Assembly (NCBI RefSeq): GCF_012927245.1
Contig: NZ_JABBGE010000002.1
Span: 248,001 to 312,000, forward strand
Origin: Streptomyces sp. R302
GTDB lineage: Bacteria; Actinomycetota; Actinomycetes; Streptomycetales; Streptomycetaceae
Length of the DNA stretch: 64,000 bases
Direction: 5' to 3'
Shown: one piece after another, positions 8,752 to 21,189 of the stretch
Position numbering within the stretch: the first letter of the stretch is position 1
Layout of the letters: the number at the start of each line of letters is the position of its first letter
Notes under the pieces: generated by a model
What the model saw: the letters and a program-made list of their open reading frames with translations, nothing else
Databases searched by the model: none
What the model was told of the DNA's origin: nothing
Position numbers and translations under genes: made by a program

Positions 8752-8901
8752 GAATTCCACCCCTTCTACACCTGTTCACTTCTGGCTCTCTCCGGCGGAG
8801 ATTAGCGGGCCGGGAGCACCATGTGACCGCGAAGTAATGCGCGTCACGCTCTCTTTGACGGACGTCACACTCGCGACAGGCGCGGCGGGCGGGGGCGTCA
8901 C

Positions 8902-8907
8902 TAGGCT
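8902..8907 (+). promoter_or_regulatory. Candidate -10 box for a leaderless adenosyltransferase transcript
   Basis: TAGGCT followed by GGGTCC and then the ATG: six bases separate box and start codon and no ribosome site is present. The same arrangement (TAGGCT, GGGACC, GTG) precedes nrtL at 39402. The shared layout points to leaderless transcription from housekeeping-type promoters. Confidence 0.5.
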
Positions 8908-8913
8908 GGGTCC

Positions 8914-9486
8914 ATGGTCAATCTGACGCGCATCTACACCCGCACCGGCGACCAGGGCACGACGGCCCTGGGCGACATGAGCCGCACGGCCAAGACCGAC
9001 CTCAGGATCGCGGCCTACGCGGACGCCAACGAGGCCAACGCCGTCATCGGCACGGCGCTCGCCCTCGGCCACCTGGACGAGGAGGTCGTCACGGTCCTCA
9101 CCCGCGTCCAGAACGACCTCTTCGACGTGGGCGCCGACCTCGCCACGCCGGTGGTCGAGAACCCGGAGTACCCGCCGCTGCGGGTGGAGCAGTACTACGT
9201 GGACAAGCTGGAGGCGGACTGCGACCGCTTCCTGGAGGAGTTGGAGAAGCTGCGCTCCTTCATCCTGCCCGGCGGCACGCCCGGCGCTGCGCTGCTGCAC
9301 CAGGCGTGCACGGTGGTCCGCCGTGCCGAGCGCTCGACGTGGGCGGCCCTGGAGGTGCACGGCGAGACGATGAACCCGCTGACGGCGACGTACCTCAACC
9401 GCCTCTCCGACCTCCTCTTCATCCTGGCGCGGGTCGCCAACAAGGAGGTCGGAGACGTGCTCTGGGTCCCGGGCGGGGAGCGCTAG
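8914..9486 (+). CDS. Cob(I)alamin adenosyltransferase, PduO type
   Basis: A 190-aa enzyme that transfers the 5'-deoxyadenosyl group of ATP to cob(I)alamin or cob(I)yrinate a,c-diamide, making coenzyme B12. The PduO hallmarks are present: the N-terminal ATP loop TRTGDQGTTALGD (10-22), RIAAYADANEANAVIG (32-47), and the C-terminal motif RRAER and LNRLSDLLFILAR. Length is typical. The start is an ATG with no ribosome site but a -10-like box 6 bases upstream. No cobalamin riboswitch is visible. The last 65 bp of this gene recur 125 bp downstream as an imperfect copy. It converges with a membrane-protein gene, overlapping it by 4 bp. Confidence 0.95.
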   Translation: MVNLTRIYTRTGDQGTTALGDMSRTAKTDLRIAAYADANEANAVIGTALALGHLDEEVVTVLTRVQNDLFDVGADLATPVVENPEYPPLRVEQYYVDKLEADCDRFLEELEKLRSFILPGGTPGAALLHQACTVVRRAERSTWAALEVHGETMNPLTATYLNRLSDLLFILARVANKEVGDVLWVPGGER

Positions 9487-10175
9487 GACGTCGGACCGAC
9501 GGCCCCCTGCCGGGGGTCCGGGGGTTGACCCCCGGGAGACACGGCATCCTGGCGCGGGTCGCCGACAAGGAGGTCGGGGGCGTGCTCCGGGTGCCGGGCG
9601 GGGAGCGCTGACGCCTTCTCCGCACCGCTCTCCGCGTCGCCCTTCGGGGCCTTGTGCGGCCAGACCGCGTAGCTGAGGGCGATCAGGCCGTGGATGCCGA
9701 CGGCGCGCCAGACGCCGCCGATCGAGGCCTCCAGCTCCGAGGTGTCGCCGGCGTCGCCGACGTACCACATCGCGGCGAGGAGCAGCGCGGAGGCGACGGC
9801 GCCGGCGATCAGCGTGCCGAGCCAGATCGCGCCCTCGTGGCGGGCCCGGGCCATGCCGTGGCGGGGCGGCTTCGGGGGCGGCGGGGCGCCGCCGAAGCGG
9901 TGGGCGGCGTGGCCGTCGAGCCACTTCACGGTGCGGTGCCCGTGCCCGACGGTGTAGCCGATGTAGATCGCGGCGAGCCCGTGCCGCCAGCTGGGCTCGG
10001 CGCCGTTCTTGAGGTCGATCGCGGAGACGACCAGGAGCAGGACCTCCAGGAGCGGCTCGCACAGCAGCAGCGCGGCGCCCAGCCTCGGCATGCGCAGCAG
10101 GTAGCGCGCGCCGAGTCCGGCGGCCAGCAGGACCCAGAACCCCACCTCGCAGACCACGATCACCGTGACGATCAC
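9483..10175 (-). CDS. Integral membrane protein, 2TM DUF-type, with altered C-terminus
   Basis: A 230-aa protein with about four membrane helices: one at the extreme N-terminus (VTVIVVCEVGFWVLLAAGLG), one near 35-55, and two in the second half (IWLGTLIAGAVASALLLAAMW and a helix near 165-180). A His-rich cytoplasmic loop with several Pro lies in the middle. The function is unknown, and I know it only as a conserved streptomycete membrane protein. The last 45 or so residues are encoded by the antisense of a duplicated adenosyltransferase 3' end and a GC-rich hairpin. The natural C-terminus probably lay near 9610, and this tail may be recent. Confidence 0.75.
   Translation of the reverse strand: MIVTVIVVCEVGFWVLLAAGLGARYLLRMPRLGAALLLCEPLLEVLLLVVSAIDLKNGAEPSWRHGLAAIYIGYTVGHGHRTVKWLDGHAAHRFGGAPPPPKPPRHGMARARHEGAIWLGTLIAGAVASALLLAAMWYVGDAGDTSELEASIGGVWRAVGIHGLIALSYAVWPHKAPKGDAESGAEKASALPARHPEHAPDLLVGDPRQDAVSPGGQPPDPRQGAVGPTS
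9518..9535. repeat. Dispersed GC-rich hairpin element, copy 1
   Basis: A 7-bp inverted repeat (CCGGGGG and its complement) with a 4-base loop, embedded in the wider context GGGGTC-hairpin-GA. A closely similar element (GGGGTC-CTGGGGG hairpin-GA) lies at 19376-19393 between atpH and atpA. Such elements are often seen near gene ends in Streptomyces. Confidence 0.5.
9545..9609 (+). repeat. Partial duplication of the adenosyltransferase 3' end
   Basis: These 65 bp match 9420-9484, the end of the adenosyltransferase gene, at 60 positions. The copy still reads in the sense frame as ILARVADKEVGGVLRVPGGER followed by a stop. Four of the five substitutions raise GC or are neutral third-base changes. 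It now lies antisense within the C-terminal coding region of the membrane-protein gene. Confidence 0.85.
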
Positions 10176-10347
10176 GAGCTTCCCCTTTCCTTCCCCCGTC
10201 GGGTCCCTCCCAGCGTCCCGTCCGGGAGGGCCCGCTTCGTCGTCGCGGGTGAGGAAACCCGCCTACATCCTTCGACGGAGGCGCGGGCGGGCGCGGATCG
10301 GTCCGGATGTCGACGTCCGGGGGCCGGAGCACGTGTTGGATGGGTAC

Positions 10348-11589
10348 GTGATCCTCCCCCGCCAGGTCCCGCCCCGCCCGGTCCCGCCCCGCCCGGCCCT
10401 CCCCCGCCCGCACCGCCACGACGTACTGATCGCCGTCGCCGGTCTCTCCGTCGGCGTGCTGCTCTGGTCGTACGGGCTGTACACCACCGGCGGCCGGATC
10501 TTCGACCAGCGCTGGGCGGCGCTCGTCCCGCTGGCGGTGATGGCGGGGGCGGAGGCACTGCGCCGGGTGGCCCCGCAGACCGGGCTCGTCCTGGGCACGC
10601 TGGCCATCGTGGCCGACCAGTTCACCAACGGGAACCTGGCCACGGTCCTGATGTTCACGGACGTCGTCTACGCGGCGGTCGTCTACGGCACCCCCGCGCA
10701 GGCCCGCCGCATCCCGTACACGACGGCGCTGGTCACCGTCGCGACGACGGTGGCGTTCCTGGTGTGGTGGCAGAACGCGTTCGCACTGCTCATCGGCGTC
10801 ATCACCGGCATGATCTCCTTCCTGCCCGCCGTCACCGGCTCGATCGTGCGCAACCACCGGGAAGCGGCGGAGGCAGCCCGGCTGCGCGCCGAACAGACCG
10901 CACTGCTGGCCGAGATGGACCGGACGCAGGCGGTGGCGGCGGAACGGGCGCGGATGGCACGGGAGTTGCACGACATGGTGGCCAACCACCTGTCGGCGAT
11001 CGCGATCCACTCGACGGCGGCGCTCTCCCTCGACGACCCCGGCACCACCCGGCAGGCGCTGACGGTGATCCGGGAGAACAGCGTGGCGGGACTCGGGGAG
11101 ATGCGACGCCTCATCGGGCTGCTCCGGGACAGCGGCGCGGAGAGCGAGCCGGCCGCGACGGCCTCCCTCGCGGGGCTCGACGCCCTGGTGGCGCAGGCGG
11201 GGACCAACGGCGCGGCGAGCGGGCTGCGTTTCGTCCTGGACGACGCCCGGCGGGACGGTGCCAACCTTCCCGCACCGGTGGAGCTGGCCGCGTACAGGAT
11301 CGTGCAGGAGGCGCTGACGAACGCGCTCAAGCACGCGGCGCCCGGCGAGGTGCGGGTGGCGCTCGCCCGGGCGGACGGGGCGCTGCGGGTGGAGGTGACG
11401 AGCCCGTACGGGGAGCGGCCGGGGCCGCGCGCGCCGGGCTCGGGGGTGGGGCTTGTGGGGATGCGGGAGCGGGTGGCGCTGCTCGACGGGTCCCTGGAGG
11501 CCGGTCCGGTGGCGGAGCACGGGGGCGCAGAGGTGTGGCGGGTGCGGGCGGAGCTGCCCGTGGGAGCGAGCGAGGAGGAGCGGGCATGA
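10348..11589 (+). CDS. Two-component sensor histidine kinase (HisKA_3 family)
   Basis: A membrane sensor kinase of about 413 aa. A Pro-rich N-terminus is followed by four or five membrane helices up to residue 165 or so. Then come a short coiled linker, the dimerisation/phospho-acceptor helix with ARELHDMVANHLSAIAIHS (His near 208), and a HATPase_c domain with the N-box EALTNALKHA and the G-box GVGLVGMRERVALL. The start is uncertain: the GTG at 10348 is used, and in-frame starts back to 10165 exist but read as low-complexity Pro/Arg. It overlaps the response-regulator gene by 4 bp, so the two are coupled. The signal is unknown. Confidence 0.88.
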   Translation: MILPRQVPPRPVPPRPALPRPHRHDVLIAVAGLSVGVLLWSYGLYTTGGRIFDQRWAALVPLAVMAGAEALRRVAPQTGLVLGTLAIVADQFTNGNLATVLMFTDVVYAAVVYGTPAQARRIPYTTALVTVATTVAFLVWWQNAFALLIGVITGMISFLPAVTGSIVRNHREAAEAARLRAEQTALLAEMDRTQAVAAERARMARELHDMVANHLSAIAIHSTAALSLDDPGTTRQALTVIRENSVAGLGEMRRLIGLLRDSGAESEPAATASLAGLDALVAQAGTNGAASGLRFVLDDARRDGANLPAPVELAAYRIVQEALTNALKHAAPGEVRVALARADGALRVEVTSPYGERPGPRAPGSGVGLVGMRERVALLDGSLEAGPVAEHGGAEVWRVRAELPVGASEEERA

Positions 11590-12227
11590 CGGTGCGGGTG
11601 GTGGTGGCCGAGGACCAGAGCGCGGTACGGGCGGGGCTCGTACTGATCCTGGGCAGCGCGCCGGACATCGAGGTGGTCGGGGAGGCGGCGGACGGCGAGC
11701 GGGCGGTGGAACTGGCCCGGGAGCTGCGCCCCGATCTGGTGCTGATGGATGTGCAGATGCCGCGCATGGACGGGGTGACGGCGACCCGGCTCGTGGTGGC
11801 CGAGGGCCTCGCGGACGTGCTGGTGCTGACCACCTTCGATCTGGACGAGTACGTCTTCGGGGCGCTGCGCGCGGGGGCGTCGGGCTTCCTGCTGAAGAAC
11901 GCGGACGCGCGGGAGCTGATCGAGGCGGTGCGGACGGTGGCGCGGGGCGAGGGGCTGATCGCGCCGGCGGTGACCCGGCGGCTGATCGCGGAGTTCGCCT
12001 CCCCGGCACCGCCGGTACGGAGGGATCCCGCCGTCCTGGACGGGCTGACGCCCCGGGAGCGGGAGGTCCTCGCCGCTCTGGGGGCGGGGCTTTCGAACGC
12101 GGAGGTCGCGGTACGTCTGGACATGGCGGAGGCGACGGTGAAGACGCACGTCAGCAAGGTGCTGGGGAAGCTGGGGCTGCGGAGCAGGGTCCAAGCTGCG
12201 GTGTTGGCCCGGGAGTTGGGGCTCTGA
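11586..12227 (+). CDS. LuxR/NarL-family response regulator
   Basis: A 213-aa regulator paired with the preceding kinase, with which it overlaps by 4 bp. The receiver domain (1-120) has the acidic pair E9-D10, the phospho-acceptor D55 in LVLMDVQMPRMDG, and K105 in FLLKNADA. The C-terminal NarL-type helix-turn-helix (about 145-210) contains LTPREREVLAALGAGLSNAE and EATVKTHVSKVLGKL. It should be a cytoplasmic transcription factor. The chitinase gene lies directly downstream on the same strand with its own promoter. Many streptomycete chitinase genes have an adjacent two-component pair, so control of that gene is possible but not shown. Confidence 0.93.
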   Translation: MTVRVVVAEDQSAVRAGLVLILGSAPDIEVVGEAADGERAVELARELRPDLVLMDVQMPRMDGVTATRLVVAEGLADVLVLTTFDLDEYVFGALRAGASGFLLKNADARELIEAVRTVARGEGLIAPAVTRRLIAEFASPAPPVRRDPAVLDGLTPREREVLAALGAGLSNAEVAVRLDMAEATVKTHVSKVLGKLGLRSRVQAAVLARELGL

Positions 12228-12243
12228 GGGAACGGAACCGACG

Positions 12244-12286
12244 TTGGTCTGGACCTCTTGACGATTGGTCCAGACCTTCCTACGCT
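12244..12286 (+). promoter_or_regulatory. Chitinase promoter with two direct repeats
   Basis: Two 13-bp direct repeats TTGGTC(TG/CA)GACCT lie at 12244-12256 and 12265-12277, 21 bp apart. A -35 box TTGACG (12258-12263) sits between them. The second repeat fills the spacer to a -10 box TACGCT (12281-12286), with 17-bp spacing. Each repeat is also nearly self-complementary (GGTCCAGACC). This is the known architecture of streptomycete chi promoters, where such repeats mediate chitin induction and glucose repression. DasR and the chitin two-component system bind similar sites. Confidence 0.85.
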
Positions 12287-12352
12287 CGCGGGGCGCGCGC
12301 AACTCTCCACGGACCACCCCCACCCCGAACGTCCGCTACTTGAGGAGCACCG

Positions 12353-14200
12353 TTGAGCACTCAAGCACCGACGCGCCGAAGAGGCCTCAAGGCGAAGGCC
12401 GCCGCCGGCCTCACCGCCCTGGCCCTCCCCCTCGCCGCGATGGTCGGCCTCGCCTCCCCCGCGGAGGCCGCCACCTCGGTCACCGCGACCTACACCAAGA
12501 CCCAGGACTGGGGCACCGGCTTCGGCGCCAACTGGACCATCAAGAACACCGGCACCACCACCATCTCCTCCTGGAACCTGGAGTGGGACTACCCCTCCGG
12601 CACCCGGGTCACCTCCGCGTGGGACGCCACCGTCACCAACAGCGGCGACCACTGGACCGCCAAGAACGTCGGCTGGAACGGCACCCTGGCCCCCGGCGCC
12701 TCCGTCTCCTTCGGCTACAACGGCGCCGGCTCCGGCGCCCCCTCCGGCTGTAAGATCAACGGCGCCTCCTGCGACGGCTCCACCCAGCCGGGCGACAACC
12801 CGCCCTCGGCCCCCGGCACCCCGACCGCCTCGAACATCACCGACACCTCGGTGAAGCTCTCCTGGGGCGCGGCCACCGACGACAAGGGCGTCAAGAACTA
12901 CGACGTCCTGCGCGACGGCACCAAGGTCACCACCACCACGGCCCTGAACTACACCGACCAGGGCCTCACCGCCGGCACCGACTACAGCTACACCGTCGTC
13001 GCCCGCGACACCATCGACCAGACCGGCCCCGCCGCCGGCCCCGTCGCGGTCCGCACCACCGGCGGCGGCACCACTCCGCCGCCGCCGAACGCGGTCAAGA
13101 TGGGCTACTTCACCAACTGGGGCGTCTACGGCCGCAACTACCACGTGAAGAACATCGTGACCTCGGGCTCCGCGTCCAAGATCACCCACATCAACTACGC
13201 CTTCGGCAACGTCCAGGGCGGCAAGTGCACCATCGGCGACGCCTACGCCGACTACGACAAGGCCTACACCGCCGACCAGTCCGTCGACGGCGTCGCCGAC
13301 ACCTGGGACCAGCCGCTGCGCGGCAACTTCAACCAGCTGCGCAAGCTGAAGAAGGCCTACCCGAACATCAAGGTCCTCTGGTCCTTCGGCGGCTGGACCT
13401 GGTCCGGCGGCTTCGGCCAGGCCGTCCAGAACCCGGCCGCCTTCGCGCAGTCCTGCTACGACCTGGTCGAGGACCCGCGCTGGGCCGACGTCTTCGACGG
13501 CATCGACCTGGACTGGGAGTACCCGAACGCCTGCGGTCTCACCTGCGACACCAGCGGCGCCGCGTCCTTCAAGAACATGATGCAGGCCATGCGCGCCAAG
13601 TTCGGCGCGAACAACCTGGTCACCGCGGCCGTCACGGCCGACGCCTCCGCCGGCGGCAAGATCGACGCCGCCGACTACGCGGGCGCCGCGCCGTACTACG
13701 ACTGGCTCAACGTGATGACGTACGACTTCTTCGGCGCCTGGGCGGCCAAGGGCCCGACCGCCCCGCACTCCCCCCTGACCTCGTACGCCGGCATCCCGCA
13801 GGCGGGCTTCAACTCCGCCGAGGCGATCGCCAAGTTCAAGGCCAAGGGCGTCCCGGCGAACAAGCTGCTGCTCGGCATCGGCTTCTACGGCCGCGGCTGG
13901 ACCGGCGTCACCCAGTCCGCCCCCGGCGGCACGGCCACCGGCCCGGCGCAGGGCACGTACGAGCAGGGCATCGAGGACTACAAGGTCCTCAAGAACTCCT
14001 GCCCGTCCAACGGTACGGTCGCCGGCACCGCCTACGCCCACTGCGGCACCAACTGGTGGAGCTACGACACCCCCGCCACCGTCACCTCCAAGATGGGCTG
14101 GGCCAAGAACCAGGGCCTCGGCGGCGCGTTCTTCTGGGAGTTCAGCGGTGACACCGCGAACGGCGAACTCGTGAACGCCATCAACGGCGGACTGAGCTAG
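12353..14200 (+). CDS. Secreted chitinase, CBM2-FnIII-GH18
   Basis: A 615-aa secreted enzyme that hydrolyses chitin. The TTG start at 12353 follows GAGGAG by 5 bases. The signal peptide is classical: Arg-rich N-region, hydrophobic core AAGLTALALPLAAMVGLA, and cleavage near SPAEA-A (about residue 39). A family 2 carbohydrate-binding module follows (40-140, with conserved Trp residues and a terminal Cys). A fibronectin type III domain lies at about 150-235, then a short Pro linker. The GH18 barrel spans about 245-612. The catalytic motif DGIDLDWEYP is intact with the acid Glu at 389. Length and order match streptomycete ChiC/Chi63-type enzymes. A hairpin lies after the stop. Confidence 0.96.
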   Translation: MSTQAPTRRRGLKAKAAAGLTALALPLAAMVGLASPAEAATSVTATYTKTQDWGTGFGANWTIKNTGTTTISSWNLEWDYPSGTRVTSAWDATVTNSGDHWTAKNVGWNGTLAPGASVSFGYNGAGSGAPSGCKINGASCDGSTQPGDNPPSAPGTPTASNITDTSVKLSWGAATDDKGVKNYDVLRDGTKVTTTTALNYTDQGLTAGTDYSYTVVARDTIDQTGPAAGPVAVRTTGGGTTPPPPNAVKMGYFTNWGVYGRNYHVKNIVTSGSASKITHINYAFGNVQGGKCTIGDAYADYDKAYTADQSVDGVADTWDQPLRGNFNQLRKLKKAYPNIKVLWSFGGWTWSGGFGQAVQNPAAFAQSCYDLVEDPRWADVFDGIDLDWEYPNACGLTCDTSGAASFKNMMQAMRAKFGANNLVTAAVTADASAGGKIDAADYAGAAPYYDWLNVMTYDFFGAWAAKGPTAPHSPLTSYAGIPQAGFNSAEAIAKFKAKGVPANKLLLGIGFYGRGWTGVTQSAPGGTATGPAQGTYEQGIEDYKVLKNSCPSNGTVAGTAYAHCGTNWWSYDTPATVTSKMGWAKNQGLGGAFFWEFSGDTANGELVNAINGGLS

Positions 14201-14208
14201 CACCCCGG

Positions 14209-14257
14209 GTACGACGGAGCGGGGGACGGTGCAGCACACCGCCCCCCGCTTCCGTAC
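14209..14257. terminator. Hairpin between chitinase and DUF2550 genes
   Basis: An inverted repeat with a 13-bp core (14219-14231 and 14237-14249, one mismatch) and further pairing outwards. It sits between the convergent chitinase and DUF2550 genes, 8 bp from one stop and 12 bp from the other, so it can end both transcripts. Confidence 0.7.
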
Positions 14258-14269
14258 GTGCAGGAAGTA

Positions 14270-14722
14270 CTACGCGACGTTCACCCTCTGGCCGGGCGGC
14301 GCCGCCTCCAGCCAGGCCATGAACCCCGTCCGGGCGTCCTCGCTCATCGCGAGCTCCAGCCGGACGCCGTTGTACATGCAGGGCTGGATCACCGAGTCCG
14401 ACAGGAGCGCCAGCTCCTCCTCGCCCTCCGGCATCCGGCGCTCCAGGGCCACGATGGCCGAACGCTCCAGGAAACGGCGCGGCCGGGGCGCGTACGAGAA
14501 GACCCGGAACCAGGCGATCTCGTCACCGCTGTACCGGGCCACCCCGTACACCCAGCCCTTGCCGCTGAGGTCCGGCTCCTCCGGGACGTCCCAGCGCAGC
14601 GAGCAGTCGAAGGTGCCGCCGGCCCGCTGGATCAGCCGCCGGCGCAAGCCGAAGACGAAGAGCCCGATCAACACCAGTGCGACGACCAGGCCGCACACGA
14701 GCAGCGCGAGGAACATCTTCAC
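14270..14722 (-). CDS. DUF2550 membrane protein
   Basis: A 150-aa protein with one N-terminal membrane helix (FLALLVCGLVVALVLIGLFVF), then a basic stop-transfer stretch LRRRLIQRAGG and a soluble domain, probably cytoplasmic. It matches the actinobacterial DUF2550 family found next to atpC in streptomycetes and mycobacteria. The function is unknown. GTG at 14722 is used; an ATG two codons later has GGAGG at better distance and is an equal candidate. It lies downstream of atpC in the same direction but behind a strong hairpin, so it is probably not simply the last gene of the atp operon. Confidence 0.88.
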   Translation of the reverse strand: MKMFLALLVCGLVVALVLIGLFVFGLRRRLIQRAGGTFDCSLRWDVPEEPDLSGKGWVYGVARYSGDEIAWFRVFSYAPRPRRFLERSAIVALERRMPEGEEELALLSDSVIQPCMYNGVRLELAMSEDARTGFMAWLEAAPPGQRVNVA

Positions 14723-14789
14723 CGACCTCCTCGCCGCGTCCCGTGACCGGCGCCGCCGGCCTCACGAATACAACCTGCATCTGCATCGC

Positions 14790-14836
14790 CTCAGCCGCGG
14801 CACGGTCTGGAACATTCCAGCCGTGCCGCGGCTGAG
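14790..14836. terminator. Strong hairpin terminator after atpC
   Basis: A 22-bp stem with one bulged base (14790-14812 and 14815-14836) and a 2-4 base loop, placed 26 bp beyond the atpC stop. It is the evident end of the ATP synthase operon. Confidence 0.88.
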
Positions 14837-14862
14837 GGCACTACTCTTCGGTCGCCGGTCCG

Positions 14863-15237
14863 CTAGCGGACCGCTACCGCGCGCAGCCGGACCTCGGCGC
14901 GCCGCTCGGCGGCGGCGTCCTCGTCCGACTTGGCACGCTCCAGCGCGCGCTCGGCGCGCTGGGCGTCGATCTCGTCCGCCAGCTCGGCGATCTCCGCCAG
15001 CAGCGACAGCTTGTCGTCGGCGAAGGAGATGAAACCGCCGTGGACGGCGGCCACGACGGTGGCGCCCTCGCTCGTGCGGATGGTCACCGGGCCCGACTCC
15101 AGCACACCCAGAAGCGGCTGGTGGCCGGGCATGACGCCGATGTCGCCGGAGGTGGTACGCGCGATGACCAGGGTGGCCTCGCCGGACCAGACACTCCGGT
15201 CCGCGGCGACCAGCTCGACGTGCAGCTCAGCAGCCAA
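14863..15237 (-). CDS. atpC: F1Fo ATP synthase epsilon subunit
   Basis: A 124-aa central-stalk subunit that links rotation to the catalytic hexamer and can inhibit ATP hydrolysis. The N-terminal beta sandwich is recognisable (ELVAADRSVWSGEATLVIAR, DIGVMPGHQPLLGVLESG). The C-terminal part is the two-helix hairpin rich in Ala, Glu and Arg. The terminal helix is a little shorter than in Escherichia coli, as is common in actinobacteria. It is the last gene of the operon, 113 bp after atpD. Confidence 0.96.
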   Translation of the reverse strand: MAAELHVELVAADRSVWSGEATLVIARTTSGDIGVMPGHQPLLGVLESGPVTIRTSEGATVVAAVHGGFISFADDKLSLLAEIAELADEIDAQRAERALERAKSDEDAAAERRAEVRLRAVAVR

Positions 15238-15350
15238 GGGTGGCTCCTCGGGTCACCACCCGGCGGTGCTGCCGGGTGTTGGGATCAATTCTAAGGGGCG
15301 TGGAGAGGGGGACGGGAACGGCTCCCGCCCCCCTCGGGCGAGCACGGGGC

Positions 15351-17710
<2,360 letters not shown>

Positions 17711-17730
17711 GAGTCAGGTCCCTTCCGTCG

Positions 17731-19329
<1,599 letters not shown>

Positions 19330-19375
19330 CTGGGTTCCCTGCTCTCCTTGTTGGGCCCGAAGTTTCTTAAGGGGT

Positions 19376-19393
19376 CTGGGGGCCGACCCCCAG
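19376..19393. repeat. Dispersed GC-rich hairpin element, copy 2 (atpH-atpA gap)
   Basis: A 7-bp stem CTGGGGG with a 4-base loop, preceded by AAGGGGT and followed by GAATCTTCTGC. It resembles the element at 9518-9535. In the middle of the operon it may attenuate transcription or stabilise the 5' end of a processed atpA message; neither is shown. Confidence 0.5.
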
Positions 19394-19466
19394 GAATCTT
19401 CTGCAATCTCTGCACGGCCCAACCGGGCCGCTGTGATGCGTGTTGTGTTGCCGGCGGCGTGAGCCG

Positions 19467-20282
19467 TCAGCCGGCCAGCCGCCGCTTCGCCTCGCCGAGG
19501 CGCTCGGAGACCGTGCCGTCGATGACCTCGTCGCCGACCCGCACCGAGATCCCGCCGAGGACCGTGGGGTCCACGTCCAGGTTCAGGTGCATCTCGCGGC
19601 CGTACAGCTTCGCCAGTACGGCGCCGAGGCGCTGCTTCTGCTGGTCGGACAGCGGCACCGCCGAGGTGACGACGGCGACCATCCGGTTCCGGCGCGCCGC
19701 GGCGAGCTTGGACAGGGACTCGAGTCCCACCTCCAGGCTACGTCCCCGGGGCTGGGTCACCAGACGGACGACCAGGCGCTCGGTGGTGGCGTTGGCCTTG
19801 CCGCCGAGCAGCGTGCGCAGCAGCTCGCCCTTGGCGGCGGGCTTCGCGGTCTTGTCCGTCAGCGCCGAGCGGAGCTCGGTGCTGGAGGTCACGATCCGGC
19901 CGAAGCGGAACAGCTCGTCCTCGACGTCGTCGAGGGCGCCCGCCTTCTGCGCCGCGGTGAGGTCGGCGGTGTTCGCCAGCTCCTCGGCCGCGTCGACGAG
20001 GTCGCGGGAGCGCGACCAGCGGGACCGGACCATGCCGGAAACCAGGTCGACGGTCTCGCCGCCCACCTGACCGGTCAGGAGTCGCTGCGCGAGCTCGGCC
20101 TTGGCCTCACCCGACTGGGCGGGGTCGGTCAGGACCCGGCGCAGCGACACCTCGCGGTCGAGCAGGACGGTGACCGCGGCCAGCTCGTCAGCGAGCTTCG
20201 CCGCGTCGACCGAGGTGTTGTCGGTCAGTGCGTCGAGGGACTCGCGGGCGGCGGCCAGTGCCTCACGGCTCGCTCCGTTCAT
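19467..20282 (-). CDS. atpH: F1Fo ATP synthase delta subunit
   Basis: A 271-aa peripheral-stalk subunit that fixes F1 to the b subunits. It is about 90 residues longer than the E. coli delta, with an extra N-terminal helical segment typical of streptomycetes. The conserved C-terminal part is [20 protein letters not shown], preceded by the strand [15 protein letters not shown]. The ATG at 20282 overlaps the atpF stop by 4 bp. Confidence 0.96.
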   Translation of the reverse strand: MNGASREALAAARESLDALTDNTSVDAAKLADELAAVTVLLDREVSLRRVLTDPAQSGEAKAELAQRLLTGQVGGETVDLVSGMVRSRWSRSRDLVDAAEELANTADLTAAQKAGALDDVEDELFRFGRIVTSSTELRSALTDKTAKPAAKGELLRTLLGGKANATTERLVVRLVTQPRGRSLEVGLESLSKLAAARRNRMVAVVTSAVPLSDQQKQRLGAVLAKLYGREMHLNLDVDPTVLGGISVRVGDEVIDGTVSERLGEAKRRLAG

Positions 20283-20824
20283 CGGACGGCCTCAGCCTTC
20301 TCCTCGAGCTCGTCGAGGAAGCGGTCGATCGTGCGGCTCTGGCGGGCGACGTCCTGGAGGGACTCGCCGACCAGCTTGCCGGCCAGGTCGGTGGCGAGCT
20401 GTCCGACGTCCTGACGCAGGGAGGAGGCGGCGGCCTTGCGGTCGGCCTCGATCTGCGTGTGACCGGCGGCGATGATCTCCTCGCGCTGGCGCTGGCCCTC
20501 CGCCTTCATCTCCTGGATGATCGCGGTGCCCTGCTCCGTCGCCTCCTGGCGGAGACGCGCGGCCTCGTGGCGGGCCTCGGCAAGCTGTGCCTTGTACTGC
20601 TCCAGCACACTCTGAGCCTCGATCTGGGCCGACTCGGCCTTCTCGATGCCACCCTCGATGGCCTCGCGGCGCTCGACCAGAACCTTGTTGATGTTCGGGA
20701 GGAGCTTCTTGGCGAGGAAGCCGAAGACGATGACGAAGGCGATCAGGCCGATGACGAGCTCGTCAAGATGCGGGAGGAGGGGGGGCTGGGGCTCCCCCTC
20801 GGCCGCAAGAAGCAGAGCGTTCAC
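20279..20824 (-). CDS. atpF: F1Fo ATP synthase b subunit
   Basis: A 181-aa stator subunit. One membrane helix near residues 20-42 (LDELVIGLIAFVIVFGFLAKK) is followed by a long charged, Ala/Glu/Gln-rich coiled coil that reaches up the side of F1. There is a short periplasmic N-terminus of about 18 residues. It lies 44 bp after atpE and overlaps atpH by 4 bp. Confidence 0.96.
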   Translation of the reverse strand: MNALLLAAEGEPQPPLLPHLDELVIGLIAFVIVFGFLAKKLLPNINKVLVERREAIEGGIEKAESAQIEAQSVLEQYKAQLAEARHEAARLRQEATEQGTAIIQEMKAEGQRQREEIIAAGHTQIEADRKAAASSLRQDVGQLATDLAGKLVGESLQDVARQSRTIDRFLDELEEKAEAVR

Positions 20825-20868
20825 ATCAGTGCCTTCCGTGAAAATGTGGCTGTCGTCGAGAAGCAGGC

Positions 20869-21189
<321 letters not shown>

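Noticed and set aside
8752..8913. Cobalamin riboswitch before the adenosyltransferase gene
   Set aside because: The gap is only 162 bp, shared with a divergent gene, no B12-box sequence is visible, and the transcript appears leaderless.
9306..9611. Plus-strand frame ending in VADKEVGGVLRVPGGER as an independent gene
   Set aside because: Only the last 65 bp are protein-like, and these are a duplicated end of the adenosyltransferase gene; there is no start or upstream domain.
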